Shown here piece by piece: positions 11,631-22,831 of a stretch of DNA of 64,000 bases. The DNA lies in NCBI GenBank assembly GCA_026874595.1, contig CM049309.1:20315076-20379075 (forward strand), in the 5' to 3' direction. Position 1 is the first letter of the stretch. The number at the start of each line of letters is the position of its first letter. The notes beneath the pieces were generated by a model that had not been told where the DNA came from, did not search any database, and saw only the letters and a list, made by a program, of their open reading frames with translations. Position numbers and translations under genes: made by a program. The stretch is from Sipunculus nudus. Its lineage: Eukaryota > Annelida > Sipuncula > Golfingiida > Sipunculidae.

Positions 11631-14600
11631 ATAATTTTATACTCAACTGATTTAAGGAACTAAATCAAAAGTGCTCAAATACAAATTCCAAAAGTTATAG
11701 ACAGATAATAAACTTTTAGAATTAGAAAGAGGCTGCTTTTGCACACATGAATAATTCCAGAATACAGGGTGTGCATGTCCTTATGAGGACACACTGAATA
11801 ATTTAATTAATGGTATGACAGTAGTAGGGTTTTCTTTAATCTATGTGTTACTTATATGCTGTAAAAATTGATATAGACAGACTGTATATTACAGGATATG
11901 AAAAAAGTAGCTGTTGTCATGATTTCAAATAAATAATATTTATAGATTAATTTAACTATTGCAAACACAAGTTCTCAATGTTTGAATATTTTTAAATGAA
12001 ACATGTCAGTATGATGATACTGATGGTACTGGTAGATTAGTACAGTGTAGGTGGTATCATGGTTACTGTAGGTGCGATTACTCGATGGAATTACACCTGA
12101 GGCAAACCCTAGCCTTGCTGGGAGATCCTACATGGCAGAACCAGCTCAAGTTGAGAGTTACGCAATTTCTCATGAATAAATGCTGAATCATATACATTGA
12201 AAAACTTATTAACTTTTCAGTGCTAAATGGATTGATCTATGAAGCTGGTTAAATAGAAAATTTTCTTTAACTTACAAATGTATCTGCTGTTTCATCACTG
12301 TCTTCGCACATTGTACTCAGTCTCTGCAGTTCCGCTAAACTCTGAACTGGCAGGGTTGGTGCATCTTCTGGCCACTTTGGTGCCCTTACAACTGGCAAAT
12401 CAGCTGGGTTCTTTGAAGCTGCCCCTGTCGATATTGTGTGGAGCACCATCGTGTTGTGCTCCACCTTTTCTTTTAACTGCTCGATAAGGGTCAGCATCTT
12501 CCGTACAGCTGAGAGTAAGGTAAGATATCCTTTAAATTACTAAGCTTGTTCATTTTATTATCAGTAACATATAAGAAAAGAACATTCTATCTTAAAATTT
12601 ATTCAATAGCAGACAGAAAGAGTTAAAATTTACCTGCATCAGTTGTGTAATTGATTGAAACATCACTGCCACTTTAAAAAATGATAGCAATATCACTCAA
12701 AAAGATTTTCTTGAAATCATACATATTAAATATATTTGTTTACAGATGCAGTCTAACTACCTGTATGCAGCAATCAATGGTTTTGCATAAAATAAAAGGT
12801 TGATATAAATTGGGGTATAGTCATTTTTGGTGATATTTTGACAACTAATTTTTTAATGCTTTAACTGCTATGTTTTGCATTGAATCCATAAGTAATGAGC
12901 TTTGATCAGACAGATGTGCTGACACCTGAGTGTCATGACCCATGGGACACTTTATCAGCAATACTGTTTCTTCAGACTGTATACCAGACAGATTCTAATA
13001 GGTACTAAGAGACTATTATATTGTTATACTCACAATATTTTTTTTTCAAAGCCCTTCTTTCAACTTACCTTCACAACAACTATGTTTTTGGACTTGGCCA
13101 GTTGTTGAAGGTGTGGGCCAATGGGAAGGGCTGCTTGGACTTTCTTGGAGTGCTTTGAGGAATCCTAAAAAAAATAAACATTGAAGCAATATAAAAAAAA
13201 ATAAAAATATGTAGTACTTGTATTATCTGACAACAACTCAGATCTAGATTGATCTAGGTTTCTAGTGTTAACTGTAAACCAATCACAGAACAAGTTCCGA
13301 TGCTTATTTTCTTCTTCTGTTGGATTCATGCTGAACTATTAACAAATATTAATATCTTCATATCTTACCTGAAGGACGTTTCTGAACTGTTAGTGGTGCC
13401 AGTCTGTATTTCACTGGAGTCACAAGTTGTGGACTACTGGCATCCATGCAGTGTCCTGTTTCATCATCTAAAAAAAAAAAAAAAATAACATGTCTGACAC
13501 ATGTTTACTGAAGTCCACTGCAAGAATAATGATGCTTCATATGTGCAGTTGCTAAATTTGTATATAAATATTCTATTTGTAAAAACAGGTTGTTTTTGCA
13601 GTTTAAAAGTTGCAATTGAAAGCAATGGATTAAAATATGATAATTATATTACTTTTTTACTATTTTTTTAAATAATAAAATGGCAAGTAAGACACAATTT
13701 AAAAGGGAACATATTGTCATTTATACCCTTGTACATGGACATTTTAAAGAAGCATGATGTCAGCAGTTGGAAAATTATCGTTAAAGTAATAATTTTTAAA
13801 GCAGTGAACCTAATTCAGATCTGATCATGAGTCTTGACCTGAGGCACCTGTTACCGGATTTCGCCTATGGCATTAACCTTGAATTAATATTGAATAATAA
13901 GCAAAATAACTGCCCATTATATATATATATATATGCTTGTTTTTTTTACTCAGCACATAACTTTCCAGCTTACCGGTTTCTCTGATGATAGGCATATCCA
14001 ATGCCTGAGGTGGTGGGGGCAGTGCTGGACTGAATGTGACAGCCTTTCTTGCACTGTTTTTCTTTGAGGGTGACCGGACTCGTTTAGCATCAATATCCTT
14101 AGATGTTCTTTGTTCTTCATCACTGCTTTCTGAGTTGTACCTTGAGGTCCTGTAAATAACAAGTTATATATGTGTTGTATTCAAAGTATTTTGATTTTGA
14201 ATGCACTGAAATATATGGTATTTTGTTAATTAAAATGTTCTTAAATAAATATTTCCATTATATTTTGACAGAAATAAATTTAAGAAATTATTATTTAATT
14301 TTACAATGATTTACAATGATTTACACAGATTTACAATGAATATGTATTCTAAATTTTGAACACTTAGATTGCATATTTTACTGTACTATACCTTTTTCTC
14401 TTGCGAGGTCTCTCTTCATCCTGTGCATCAGACTGTATGTCTGATTTTTCACAAGCATGCGGAAGTTTGGATCTAGCGTATAGGTAGTCATCTGAAGAAT
14501 ATTGAACAAGAACTAAGCAATGGCAAATCTGATAAATAAAGACAGAACTATTGAATCACTGGCAGAGTTATATTTGCATGAATAAAAAAATCTGGAATAT

Positions 14601-14704
14601 TGTATCACTTGGTATATGTTATTATCATCTGTCACGGTATTCTTTAATTTTCCAACTATCATAACATTTGGTTCTTCCTACAGGGGGGGGAGGAGAAAGA
14701 GTGG

Positions 14705-14740
<36 letters not shown>

Positions 14741-15095
14741 ATATTAATATCTATACAGATGAATAGAAATTGGTGGTGGTGTGGTCATCCCTCATAAATA
14801 GAGTATATCTGGATTACTGGAAGGGGTATATATTTTTTAGATTTCTGTACAAAAGTATTTTTTTTTTCATCTTAACAATTTAATTTAATTAAAAGTACAA
14901 ACCTGTTTTGTATAATACCCTGACATTATACTTCTGCCACTCCGGCTTGCAGGGAAGGCAATCAAACACTGCTGCAGTTAGTTTTGATGCCTTCATGGAT
15001 GGCCATGCAGCTTGGTTGGAATTTATCAGCCATGATGTAGGAATCACCTCCACTGCATGCTCATCGACAAACAGTACAACACTGTATTTTCCCAT
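10474..15095 (-). CDS. DUF4806-domain protein, eight coding exons
   Basis: Eight segments join with GT-AG borders and matching phases: 15095-14903, 14491-14392, 14149-13974, 13467-13369, 13164-13069, 12508-12276, 11484-11298 and 10925-10474, giving 511 codons plus stop. The start at 15095 (MGKYSVVLF) follows a likely 5'-UTR acceptor at 15106-15107; homologues of this type also begin with a short M..YAVVEF-like stretch. Residues ~1-60 carry the N-terminal module with WLI, WP and WQKYNVRVLY motifs. A charged Ser/Glu/Lys linker follows. The DUF4806 region (~275-395) holds LPVQSLAELQRL, VGGTNISEVVRGVL, LNWEGR and TVQSWLRFAGDRDGGKKDR. The tail after the domain crosses a C-run (Gly tract) and may not be native. 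A micro-exon near 12640-12680, with the next exon starting at an alternative acceptor, is possible. DUF4806 has no proven biochemical role. Location inside a transposon, just downstream of its transposase, suggests an accessory, perhaps DNA-binding, factor. Confidence 0.75.
11527..11640. repeat. (TA)n microsatellite in DUF4806 intron
   Basis: Impure TA tract just upstream (gene sense) of the acceptor of the seventh coding exon, inside the intron between exons six and seven. Confidence 0.9.
14700..14736. repeat. (GA)n microsatellite in DUF4806 intron 1
   Basis: About 14 GA repeats, preceded by a G-run at 14683-14690, within the intron between coding exons one and two. Confidence 0.9.
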
Positions 15096-15297
15096 TTTGT
15101 AGAGACTAAAAGGTGATCCAAATGAAAAAAATTGAAATCTACTGTCATTTTGAAATTGTTCCCTTTTCATATTATGAAACAGTTTTTAATACCATGAAAC
15201 AGTTGTGGGTGAACCTTTTGTCAGGAATTGGAATAGCCAGATCTTACTGCTAATGCTGCACTAAAAATATTCAAATTCAGAGTTAAACTTAACCACT

Positions 15298-17375
15298 TCA
15301 TCCAATATATGTATATTTACAATCAACATCACTGAGGTTTACTATATGTTCTACACCACTATGTCCCTTGACTTCATATATTCCAATTGATGATGACTCC
15401 AATGGGAAAGTGAAAAGATTACCTTGAAGAGTTACAGGCTCAAATATGAAATATATTGTCTTCTCATGGCATAGAATATTACGAACATATCCAATTCTTC
15501 CTTTCACCCTTATACAATTATTAGGTTTTTCCAAAGAAATCACATAGTTTTTCATCTGGACATCTGCAAACTGATTACATAAATGATAACCTAAAGGTAC
15601 AGAACCTCCATAGTGTTGTTTCTTGACAAATGGAGTTTTGGTGTAATCTTTAAATTGTTGCAACATATCAGAAAAAATTGATTTTTCAGAAAGTCTACGA
15701 ATTACCTGTTGCAAGGGAAACTGTGGTTTCCTTATCATTTTTTTTTAATTTGCCTAAAAAGGATTCAAACGGGAAAGCAGAAAATCCATCTAACGGTCCG
15801 TGTAATTTAACATCCTGTGCCAAATGAACCAAACTATGCATGTTATACACTGCTAAATCTCTTCCATAAATATCAAGGCATCCCTTTACGAACTGCACTA
15901 AAAGTTTTTGTGCATAATTCAAATTATGTTTATAATGGACTGGACTGGCCAGCAAAAAAATACTAACTGATAATAAAAGAAAATGTCTATATAATGCATC
16001 ATTAAGGTTGTCCAAAAGAACCACCGGCCCGGTGTACAAAAGAAATTGTCTGTATTCGGTAGCTTTCCATCTATCAAGCTCTTTCAGTGATCTTGGCTTC
16101 CTAGCAAATTCTCTTGAGATATGACTACGAAGTGAAAGCAGTTTATCAGATATGCTTATAACTGTTCTTCCAGAAACTCTGTTGTTTAGGGGACCTCTAA
16201 TCCAAAGTTTTAACATAAGTCTCGTAACACCTAAGCACACAAGATGCATATACTCCAATGGCACCTGGGATACAAGACCAAGATTTAATTCACCCAATGG
16301 GCTTATTCCTGTCTGATGGTCTTCATTAAAACCTTCTTTGAACTCAATGTCTGTTCGAAGCTGAGCATCTACTTCAGGAAATGTCATTTTATTTACCCAA
16401 ACACCTTCCTGCTTACACCTCTCACAACCAAAGTAAGCGTTGTGTGGCTTACAACATTTAACAAAAGAACGAGCTGGTGCATCACAAATAATATTTGAAA
16501 TTCTAATAAAAAAAATGCTGTCAACAATGATATATTCCTTCAATTTGTAGAACTTTCATTTCCTGTACAAAATCTTTAAGATATTCCACGAGACTTTTAG
16601 GTTTTGAATTTCCACAGAACAAGCCAATGACAAATGGATACTTTATTGGTATTTTATCAACCATACCAAGAATTGGCCAAAATTGGACACTTGAACTTTT
16701 GAAAAGTGGCAATCCATCTATATTTTTTTGAAGCCAAATGGTATTACACTTTTGCAGAAGATCTTTACCTTGAGACAAAAACATTTCTATACATTTAGCA
16801 ATACCAAAATGAAAATACGAGCCTTCCCCGATATCTTTTATCACATATTTTGTGTTGGTTTTCAACAATGTTCTTGGATCCTTTGGCAAATTAGGATGAT
16901 ATTTTCTTAATATAATCAATAAGGCTGTTAAAGCTGTGAGTGCAATTTTGTAATTTGTTGCCCAGTTGGCCAGTTCCTCACTGATGTTTTCCTGAAAATC
17001 ATCATCGGAATCAACAGAGTCAGAAAAACGAACATTACTTTGATCACTGTCATTCAACCCCTCATGCTGAAAAGATGCATTTGCAACTTGCTCAGACTCA
17101 ACATCACTGTTTGGGGAGTGACACTGCTCTTCTTCATCAACATCAATTATTTCATTAAATGTTTGATCTGCAAAATGATCGTCATTTTCTGGTTCTTCTG
17201 TTTTGATAAACCTCAAAAGATGAGGTGAAACATTTATCTCAGGGGTTTTGTCTTGTCTGTCACTGTTAGACATATCATTTAAATGCTGGGCAACTCTTGC
17301 ATTGACTCTTCTCCTGCTTGACCAAACTGACTTGCCTGGACACATTTTCCTCTTGCTAGAACTCATTTTGAACAA
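15298..17375 (-). pseudogene. TNP2-like (EnSpm/CACTA-type) transposase, two frameshifts
   Basis: Three overlapping frames read as one ~690-residue transposase: 17375-16521, 16543-15695 and 15738-15298. Frame one has a basic N-terminus, an acidic stretch (~60-125), LPKDPRTLL (~164-172) and NIDGLPLFKSS, whose Asp220 is a likely first catalytic acidic residue. Frame two has CDAPAR followed by HNAYFGCERC, a zinc-binding pattern of tnp2 proteins, then PLEYMHLVCLGV (many relatives have Asp where this has Glu97), YNMHSLVH and FPFESFLGKLKK with Glu260. Frame three continues with PQFPLQQVIRRL. Both joins require skipping one base. The second lies in a run of nine A on the coding strand (plus-strand T run 15738-15746), a typical slippage site; the first lies between about 16521 and 16543. 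An intron is unlikely because conserved residues are nearly contiguous across each join. Start could be Met at 17375 or 17366. Confidence 0.8.
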
Positions 17376-18271
17376 ATAAAGGGCCTTTTTGGGGAAAAAT
17401 AACTATATTACACCTAACTTCCTTAAATTAAGTGCAGGTGGAAACACAGAATAGAGGTAATTATATTGCTATATAATAAAATAAATATAATATTAAATAA
17501 CTTAAGGGAAGGTAGTTTACAAATATAGAAACCAAACCTGACTATAAACCATTCCCAACAAATAGATTTTCCCACAACATATTTGTTAATGTCAACTAAC
17601 AGATTGGCCTATGATTTATACAAAAAAAAAAATATTTCCACATTGACCAATATTGTTGAGAGAAATGGCAATCTGCAAAAAAAATATATATAACAGAATT
17701 TACCTAACTGATATATAATGACAAATGTTATGATAAGAGAATTTTACTTTGTTGCTCGAGTGCATGCACATTCTCCATTCTGTATTACACCAGTTAAAAG
17801 TGAATATAATAAGATAAAAGTATACTTGATTATATTTCCATATTGTTCATATGTGGGTACGTACATGATAAATATTATTACAGTATGCATAAGAATGTTC
17901 AATCATAATGATCAGGTCTACATGATTATCAAAATAAATACATTCTTCCCCTAATCCTGGAGTTTCCAACTTCTGTTTTAATATTTCCTATGTATGTACA
18001 GCAGCTGATCCCTTGTTTTTCTATTATTTTTAATTACCCAACAGTATTGCTGTTTATATTTTGTAAATTCTTTTGGGGTCTATATATTAATATGCATGTG
18101 TATATAATTGTTAAATGTGTGAATATACATATTTTTATTATTATTTTTTAATTTAAAGCTGTAATCATGCATGGGTAGATCATGATCAATATTAGGTCTG
18201 ACTCATCTTAAGATTTGTCAGATCTGAAGATGGTGCGTGACATATATATATATTCATGTATATTTATATAC

Positions 18272-18303
<32 letters not shown>

Positions 18304-18315
18304 TTGATGAATGTG

Positions 18316-18352
<37 letters not shown>

Positions 18353-18454
18353 TGTACCTGTTTGTTCCTTTGAATTTTTCAGATATATATCATATTTCAT
18401 GTATCAATCATGTATAATTGACTACTATTTGACTAATACTTGATTAATATTTAA

Positions 18455-18512
<58 letters not shown>

Positions 18513-19515
18513 CAATAAAAAGAAATATTTTCCATTTTAACCATATCTTGCCGTATCTATTTATATTTGTACATCCGATGACCATTCAGCAAGATTGACA
18601 TTTACATAATGATATAACTGTTGATAAATAATTTTTCATGGTAATTGTAGTATTTTAGTTTTGTACATTAACTTGTTTTCAATTTTACCACTTGTAACCA
18701 AAAATGTCTAGTTCGACAATGCTATTACACTCTGTTATGGGTACAGACAGTGTAACACTTGTAGTTTTCATTTAACCTGAAGGCTAATGAACCATGCACT
18801 GTCCCTAAACAATTTTTGGGTGTGGCATTTAACGGTGTCCGATGTGTGATAAGAATGTAATCCCTAGCGCCGCCTGTTGGGTAGCTCGTGTACTTTAAAC
18901 GTGTTATAGAATGAAGACGATACACCGGCACATTGATACACGGTGAAATTGATATCATTCAACCTAAGTGCATTTAAAAATTGCTTATTTTATACAAAAA
19001 TATTCTTCTTAAAATTAAACTTGTAATTTGTGTATGACGCTGTGAGTCTTTTGTACCATTATTGTTTATCAAGTGGGTCCGATGCTGCTTCCTTAGATTA
19101 GATTCAGTTGGATTATGTTTGAAGTTTACTTGAATTTTTATTCATTTTATTTATGCACCCCGGATCCTATCGTATCAACAATGGTTTGACACCCACTGAA
19201 ATTTAAGAGTTTGGTCACTTATAAAAATGAGCAAGCTACTGATAATTTCAAATAACTTTTCAGTAAAAACGGAAAGAGTCCCTAACTGAACGCCTAGCTT
19301 TGAACTTTGACCAGTAAAATCATTTTAGGAACTGAGAGCCGGCCACCCATTCAACACAATATGGCTACCCTACCCAAGCTATGTAGGTCACATAGCATAT
19401 CCCGACATGGGACTGACCACATAACTGTTTGACTGTAAAATGTTTAGCATCAGATTGAAAATCTGTATACATATTATTTATAAATTTATTATTCAATTTA
19501 TATATCCTGCTTACC
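17376..19515. other. Upstream region of the transposase, no gene recognised
   Basis: AT-rich DNA inside the transposon containing (TA)n tracts at about 18241-18346 and 18461-18511. The 5' UTR and promoter of the transposase should lie here, but I cannot point to a defined TATA box among the many TA runs. Open frames at 17718 and 18725 show no domain. Confidence 0.5.
18241..18511. repeat. (TA)n microsatellites
   Basis: Two nearly pure TA tracts (about 18241-18346 and 18461-18511) separated by ordinary AT-rich sequence. Confidence 0.9.
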
Positions 19516-19516
19516 T

Positions 19517-19624
19517 TGCGATATTCAGTTGAACCAGTGGAGTGATGTTTTCTTCAATCAGTGCGACAGCCTGTTCAGAACCTGTATCAGCCACAGCAAT
19601 GCTTGAATAGACCTGCTCCAGCCT
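19517..19624 (-). other. Exon-like open segment, product unknown
   Basis: On the minus strand an open stretch of about 36 codons with balanced composition (contains YSSIAVADTGSEQ and ITPLVQL) ends at GCAAG followed by GTAAGCAG, a good donor. A possible acceptor lies near 19624 after TACGAG. I do not recognise the protein. It could be an upstream exon of the transposon's genes, a captured host exon or chance. No partner exon was found. Confidence 0.3.
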
Positions 19625-20517
19625 GTCCACTCGTAGGGGTCATCTCGGGGTCAAGCCAAACCAAATGGCCCAGATGTGACAGGGGTTGCAAGGGGACACT
19701 TAATGTTGTTTCACAGTTCGGTGAAATAGCTATAGTTGTTATCAGGGTGATACGTAATTTCAACATATCTTCAATACACGTAACAATTTGCTTGTTGAAA
19801 TATTGTTTAAATTAAAAAAATTAAAGACGCTGTCTGCATATCAAAACATGATAAAGAAAGAGGGTAAGAATCACACAAATATATCAATTAAATTTTTTTC
19901 TGGTTTTTTTTCTGTTTTTCTTTTCTGGTTATAGCTTTTCATTCATATGTACTAATTTATTTTTTACCTTGATATGCATGGAAAATCAGATAATATATAA
20001 CTCAAAAGTCTTCATAATATTATAAATCTGTTCAATTTATTTCTAAAACATCGCTAATGAAAAAAAAATTCTGTTGCGATTAAAGTTTAAATTTAACAAA
20101 TGTGTTTAAAAAAATAATTTATATATATATATATATGTAGGTGTATAGATTTAATACTATATCTTTATAATACAGAAAAAAAACAGTTATTATTTAAAAG
20201 ATGGTAAGAGGTTTTAAAAACATGTTAAGACATTTTTATTTTTTAAAGTATTCAACTTTGATAAAGCTGCTGTTATAATTAACGTCATTTTACCCATATG
20301 AATACTGCTGTTCGGTCGTTTGATTGCGCACCTAATAAATTTAACTCAATCAGGTTAAACATCACCAGAAGGCTGAAAACACGGCAAACACAACCTAAAT
20401 GGATTTTTGCTATGAATGTTATAACGAAATTTTATAAGTTTTTCTTCAAAAGATTTTTCTTAAAATATATCGAATGTTACTTGCATCCTGATAAGCATTT
20501 TTTATATAAGTCTACAA

Positions 20518-20518
<1 letters not shown>

Positions 20519-20578
<60 letters not shown>
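20519..20578. repeat. (TA)n microsatellite
   Basis: About 60 bp of nearly pure TA inside the transposon. Confidence 0.9.
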
Positions 20579-20586
<8 letters not shown>

Positions 20587-20619
20587 AGGATTATTAACAG
20601 ACTGAATAAATTCAAAAAG

Positions 20620-21120
20620 GAGACATCATGCATGCGAACCGCAGTGCATTTCTGGCGACCTTAACTTTTGAACATAATATGCAAATGCTGCATTTTGCAA
20701 TTTTTTTTCGATGTTCGCATCCTTCGCAAATCGTTCGCGTGCCCGTGAAATCAGTAAAAAATTGCACTGCCACTGTGTCACTGTCATTGAAACTTCCGCG
20801 TACGCCGCGAATGCCGCGCGCACCACGTGCCAGTACTCTCGACGTTTACTTATAGGCTGTGTTTTCACGACAAAGTCCAGCATTTGCATTTTATGCTAAA
20901 AAAGCTCGCCCAAAATGCGGGGTCGGGGTTCGCCCGAAATGGATACGCCAACAATGCGCGGGGGTTCGCATGCATGCGATGGAAATCGCAATTTGCGATG
21001 CATGCGAACCCCCACGCATTGTCGGCGAACACCCGCGCATTTTGAGAAAACTTTTAAGCACAAAATGCGAATGCCATTTTTTCGATGTTCGCATCCTTCA
21101 TAAATCGTTCGCATGCTTTT
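20620..21120. repeat. CG-containing repeat cluster with a strong palindrome
   Basis: A sharply GC-richer island. The arms 20948-20975 and 20998-21025 are inverted copies of 28 bp with two mismatches around a 22-bp loop, and weaker pairing extends to about 20910 and 21046. Outside the hairpin, TTTTTTCGATGTTCGCATCC is repeated directly near 20702 and 21076, followed in both by a TCGTTCGC word. Several overlapping open frames on both strands are by-products of the symmetry. Confidence 0.7.
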
Positions 21121-21899
21121 GAAAACACCGCGCTTAAAATACAGCTTTGCGGCACGCAGATAAAGTGATTTCTGGCGAAGGGTTCGACGCCTTGAAGCAC
21201 CACAGCAATCCTTAATTCATCATTCAACGTCAACGCAATAAACACGATTCAACGCAGAAAAAGATCACGTTCATGGGAAGGATTAAGGAGTCTAAAAAAA
21301 AAAATCTTCCACGAATGCTGTTTAAAAGTCTATTTTATTAATATGACGTAAGAATAATATCCAAGAAAAGGATTTTTGTTGATTTTAATGGCGCCGCTTG
21401 TACCAGTCCTTTTAAAGTCTGATAAATTAGCATTTGGTTAATGGATATTTCTTACACCCTTCCAAGAAATACTTGATTTCAAATATTCTCAGGTCAATAC
21501 TGACACAAGTGATAAAAAAAGAGGGTTTCAAAAGCCAGTTATTTTTAAGATTAACTGGTTCATCACAAGAAGTAATGATAGATATTAAAAGCAATACATT
21601 TGATCATAAGATTAGCTGTTCATGCAGGCATAATCAATAATTTGTGTCTATATATACAAATGAGAAAAGGTATTTTTATTCAACAGGCATGCGTTTTTAT
21701 TCATAATACCTGAAATTACCTATTTAAGGATGAAATGAATGCACTTAAATGCCGAACTGTATAACCCAATGCAGATTTATCCTACCTATTATGGCGAACT
21801 TTACCCACATATCTGATCAGTTCAGTTAGTACCTGAAGAGTGAGCCGGCTAGTTAGCTGTACTCACGAAACAGTTATGTAGTACATGAAGCAAAACTAA

Positions 21900-21912
21900 A
21901 TATATATGATAC

Positions 21913-21951
<39 letters not shown>

Positions 21952-22130
21952 TACATTACAAATTATATATACATATATATATATATAAATAATATATTAT
22001 AGGTTGTATATATAATGTATTATTAATTGTACATATGTGTAGATATTATATAATATATAGGTTATATAAATTTAAAAATTATATTATAATTTTCATTTAT
22101 ATATTTATTATTATTATTATTAAATAGTCA
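21900..22130. repeat. TA-rich microsatellite region
   Basis: Pure TA at about 21914-21946 followed by impure TATATAAATAATA-type sequence. Confidence 0.8.
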
Positions 22131-22357
22131 CAATCTATAAATGGATTTGACACTTATATAGTACTTTGCAAGATTATGGTAATTATAACATCAGAATAGT
22201 AACACATTTTGTCTCTATTTGTGATGAATTTGTTTGTAATTTTTTTTCAATAAATGACTTTATACTTCTCTCATTTTTTTTATATAATTCAATTAACGTC
22301 ACTTTCAAATGTTGATAAAACTATATTTTGTTATTCCATTGAGATTACATTTATCCA

Positions 22358-22516
22358 ACATAGGCCCAACGTTGCATGTCCAACCTGAGCCAACATACAA
22401 TATTCAGCATGTGTGCAATGTAAATCCAACGTTGGCCAAACGTTGTGCACCCAACCCCAACCAATATCCAACGTTCCAACATATGTGCAACGTATATCCT
22501 ACGTTGGCCCAACGTA
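22358..22516. repeat. Right subterminal CAACGTTGG cluster
   Basis: CCCAACGTTGC near 22363, CCAACGTTGGCC near 22427, CCAACGTTCC near 22471 and CCTACGTTGGCCCAACG at 22499-22515 mirror the cluster inside the left end. Presence at both ends supports a single element spanning 8756-22531. Confidence 0.7.
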
Positions 22517-22531
22517 TGCATGCTGGCTGGG
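22517..22531 (-). repeat. Right terminal inverted repeat of the 13.8-kb transposon
   Basis: Read on the minus strand it is CCCAGCCAGCA, matching the left terminus at 10 of 11 positions. It is followed on the plus strand by GTAG, the same four bases that precede the left end. Confidence 0.65.
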
Positions 22532-22535
22532 GTAG

Positions 22536-22826
22536 ACCTTCCTCAGGGCATTACTGATGCATACCAACTTTGAAGTGGCTGTCAAAGTGAAAGGGTCGCT
22601 GGTGAATATAAATGTGCAGATGTACTATGTTTAAAATATTAAACAATAATTAATAATATTTTCTGGTTTGCTGTTTTCTTAATGACTGCGATACATTCAA
22701 ATTGTTTGCCTTTTTAATTTACTAGCTCGTGAGATTTATTTTTTTATATTATGCGCATAACATTGTCAGAATACTTTCGCTCATTTTCAATTTTTTGCAT
22801 CCAATTTCTGCAAAAAAATTGGGTTT
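22536..22826. other. Spacer between transposon and LTR element
   Basis: About 290 bp of AT-rich sequence with no gene or repeat that I recognise. Confidence 0.5.
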
Positions 22827-22831
22827 ATATA

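Larger units (their letters stand above)
8756..22531 (-). mobile_element. 13.8-kb two-gene EnSpm/CMC-like DNA transposon
   Basis: The left end reads CCCAGCTAGCA (from 8756). The right end, on the minus strand, reads CCCAGCCAGCA (from 22531), so the terminal inverted repeats match at 10 of 11 bases. GTAG directly flanks both ends (8752-8755 and 22532-22535), consistent with a 4-bp target duplication. Just inside each end are clusters of the palindrome CCAACGTTGG and its variants, like the subterminal repeats of EnSpm/CACTA elements. Between them lie a TNP2-like transposase and a DUF4806-domain gene, both on the minus strand. The termini do not start with CACTA, so placement in the CACTA-Mirage-Chapaev group rests on the transposase, not the ends. 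The copy is probably dead because the transposase is frameshifted. Confidence 0.75.

Noticed and set aside
12278-12487. Plus-strand frames opposite the DUF4806 exons (also at 11270 and 14908)
   Set aside because: The minus strand has matching splice phases and domain motifs; these are shadows.
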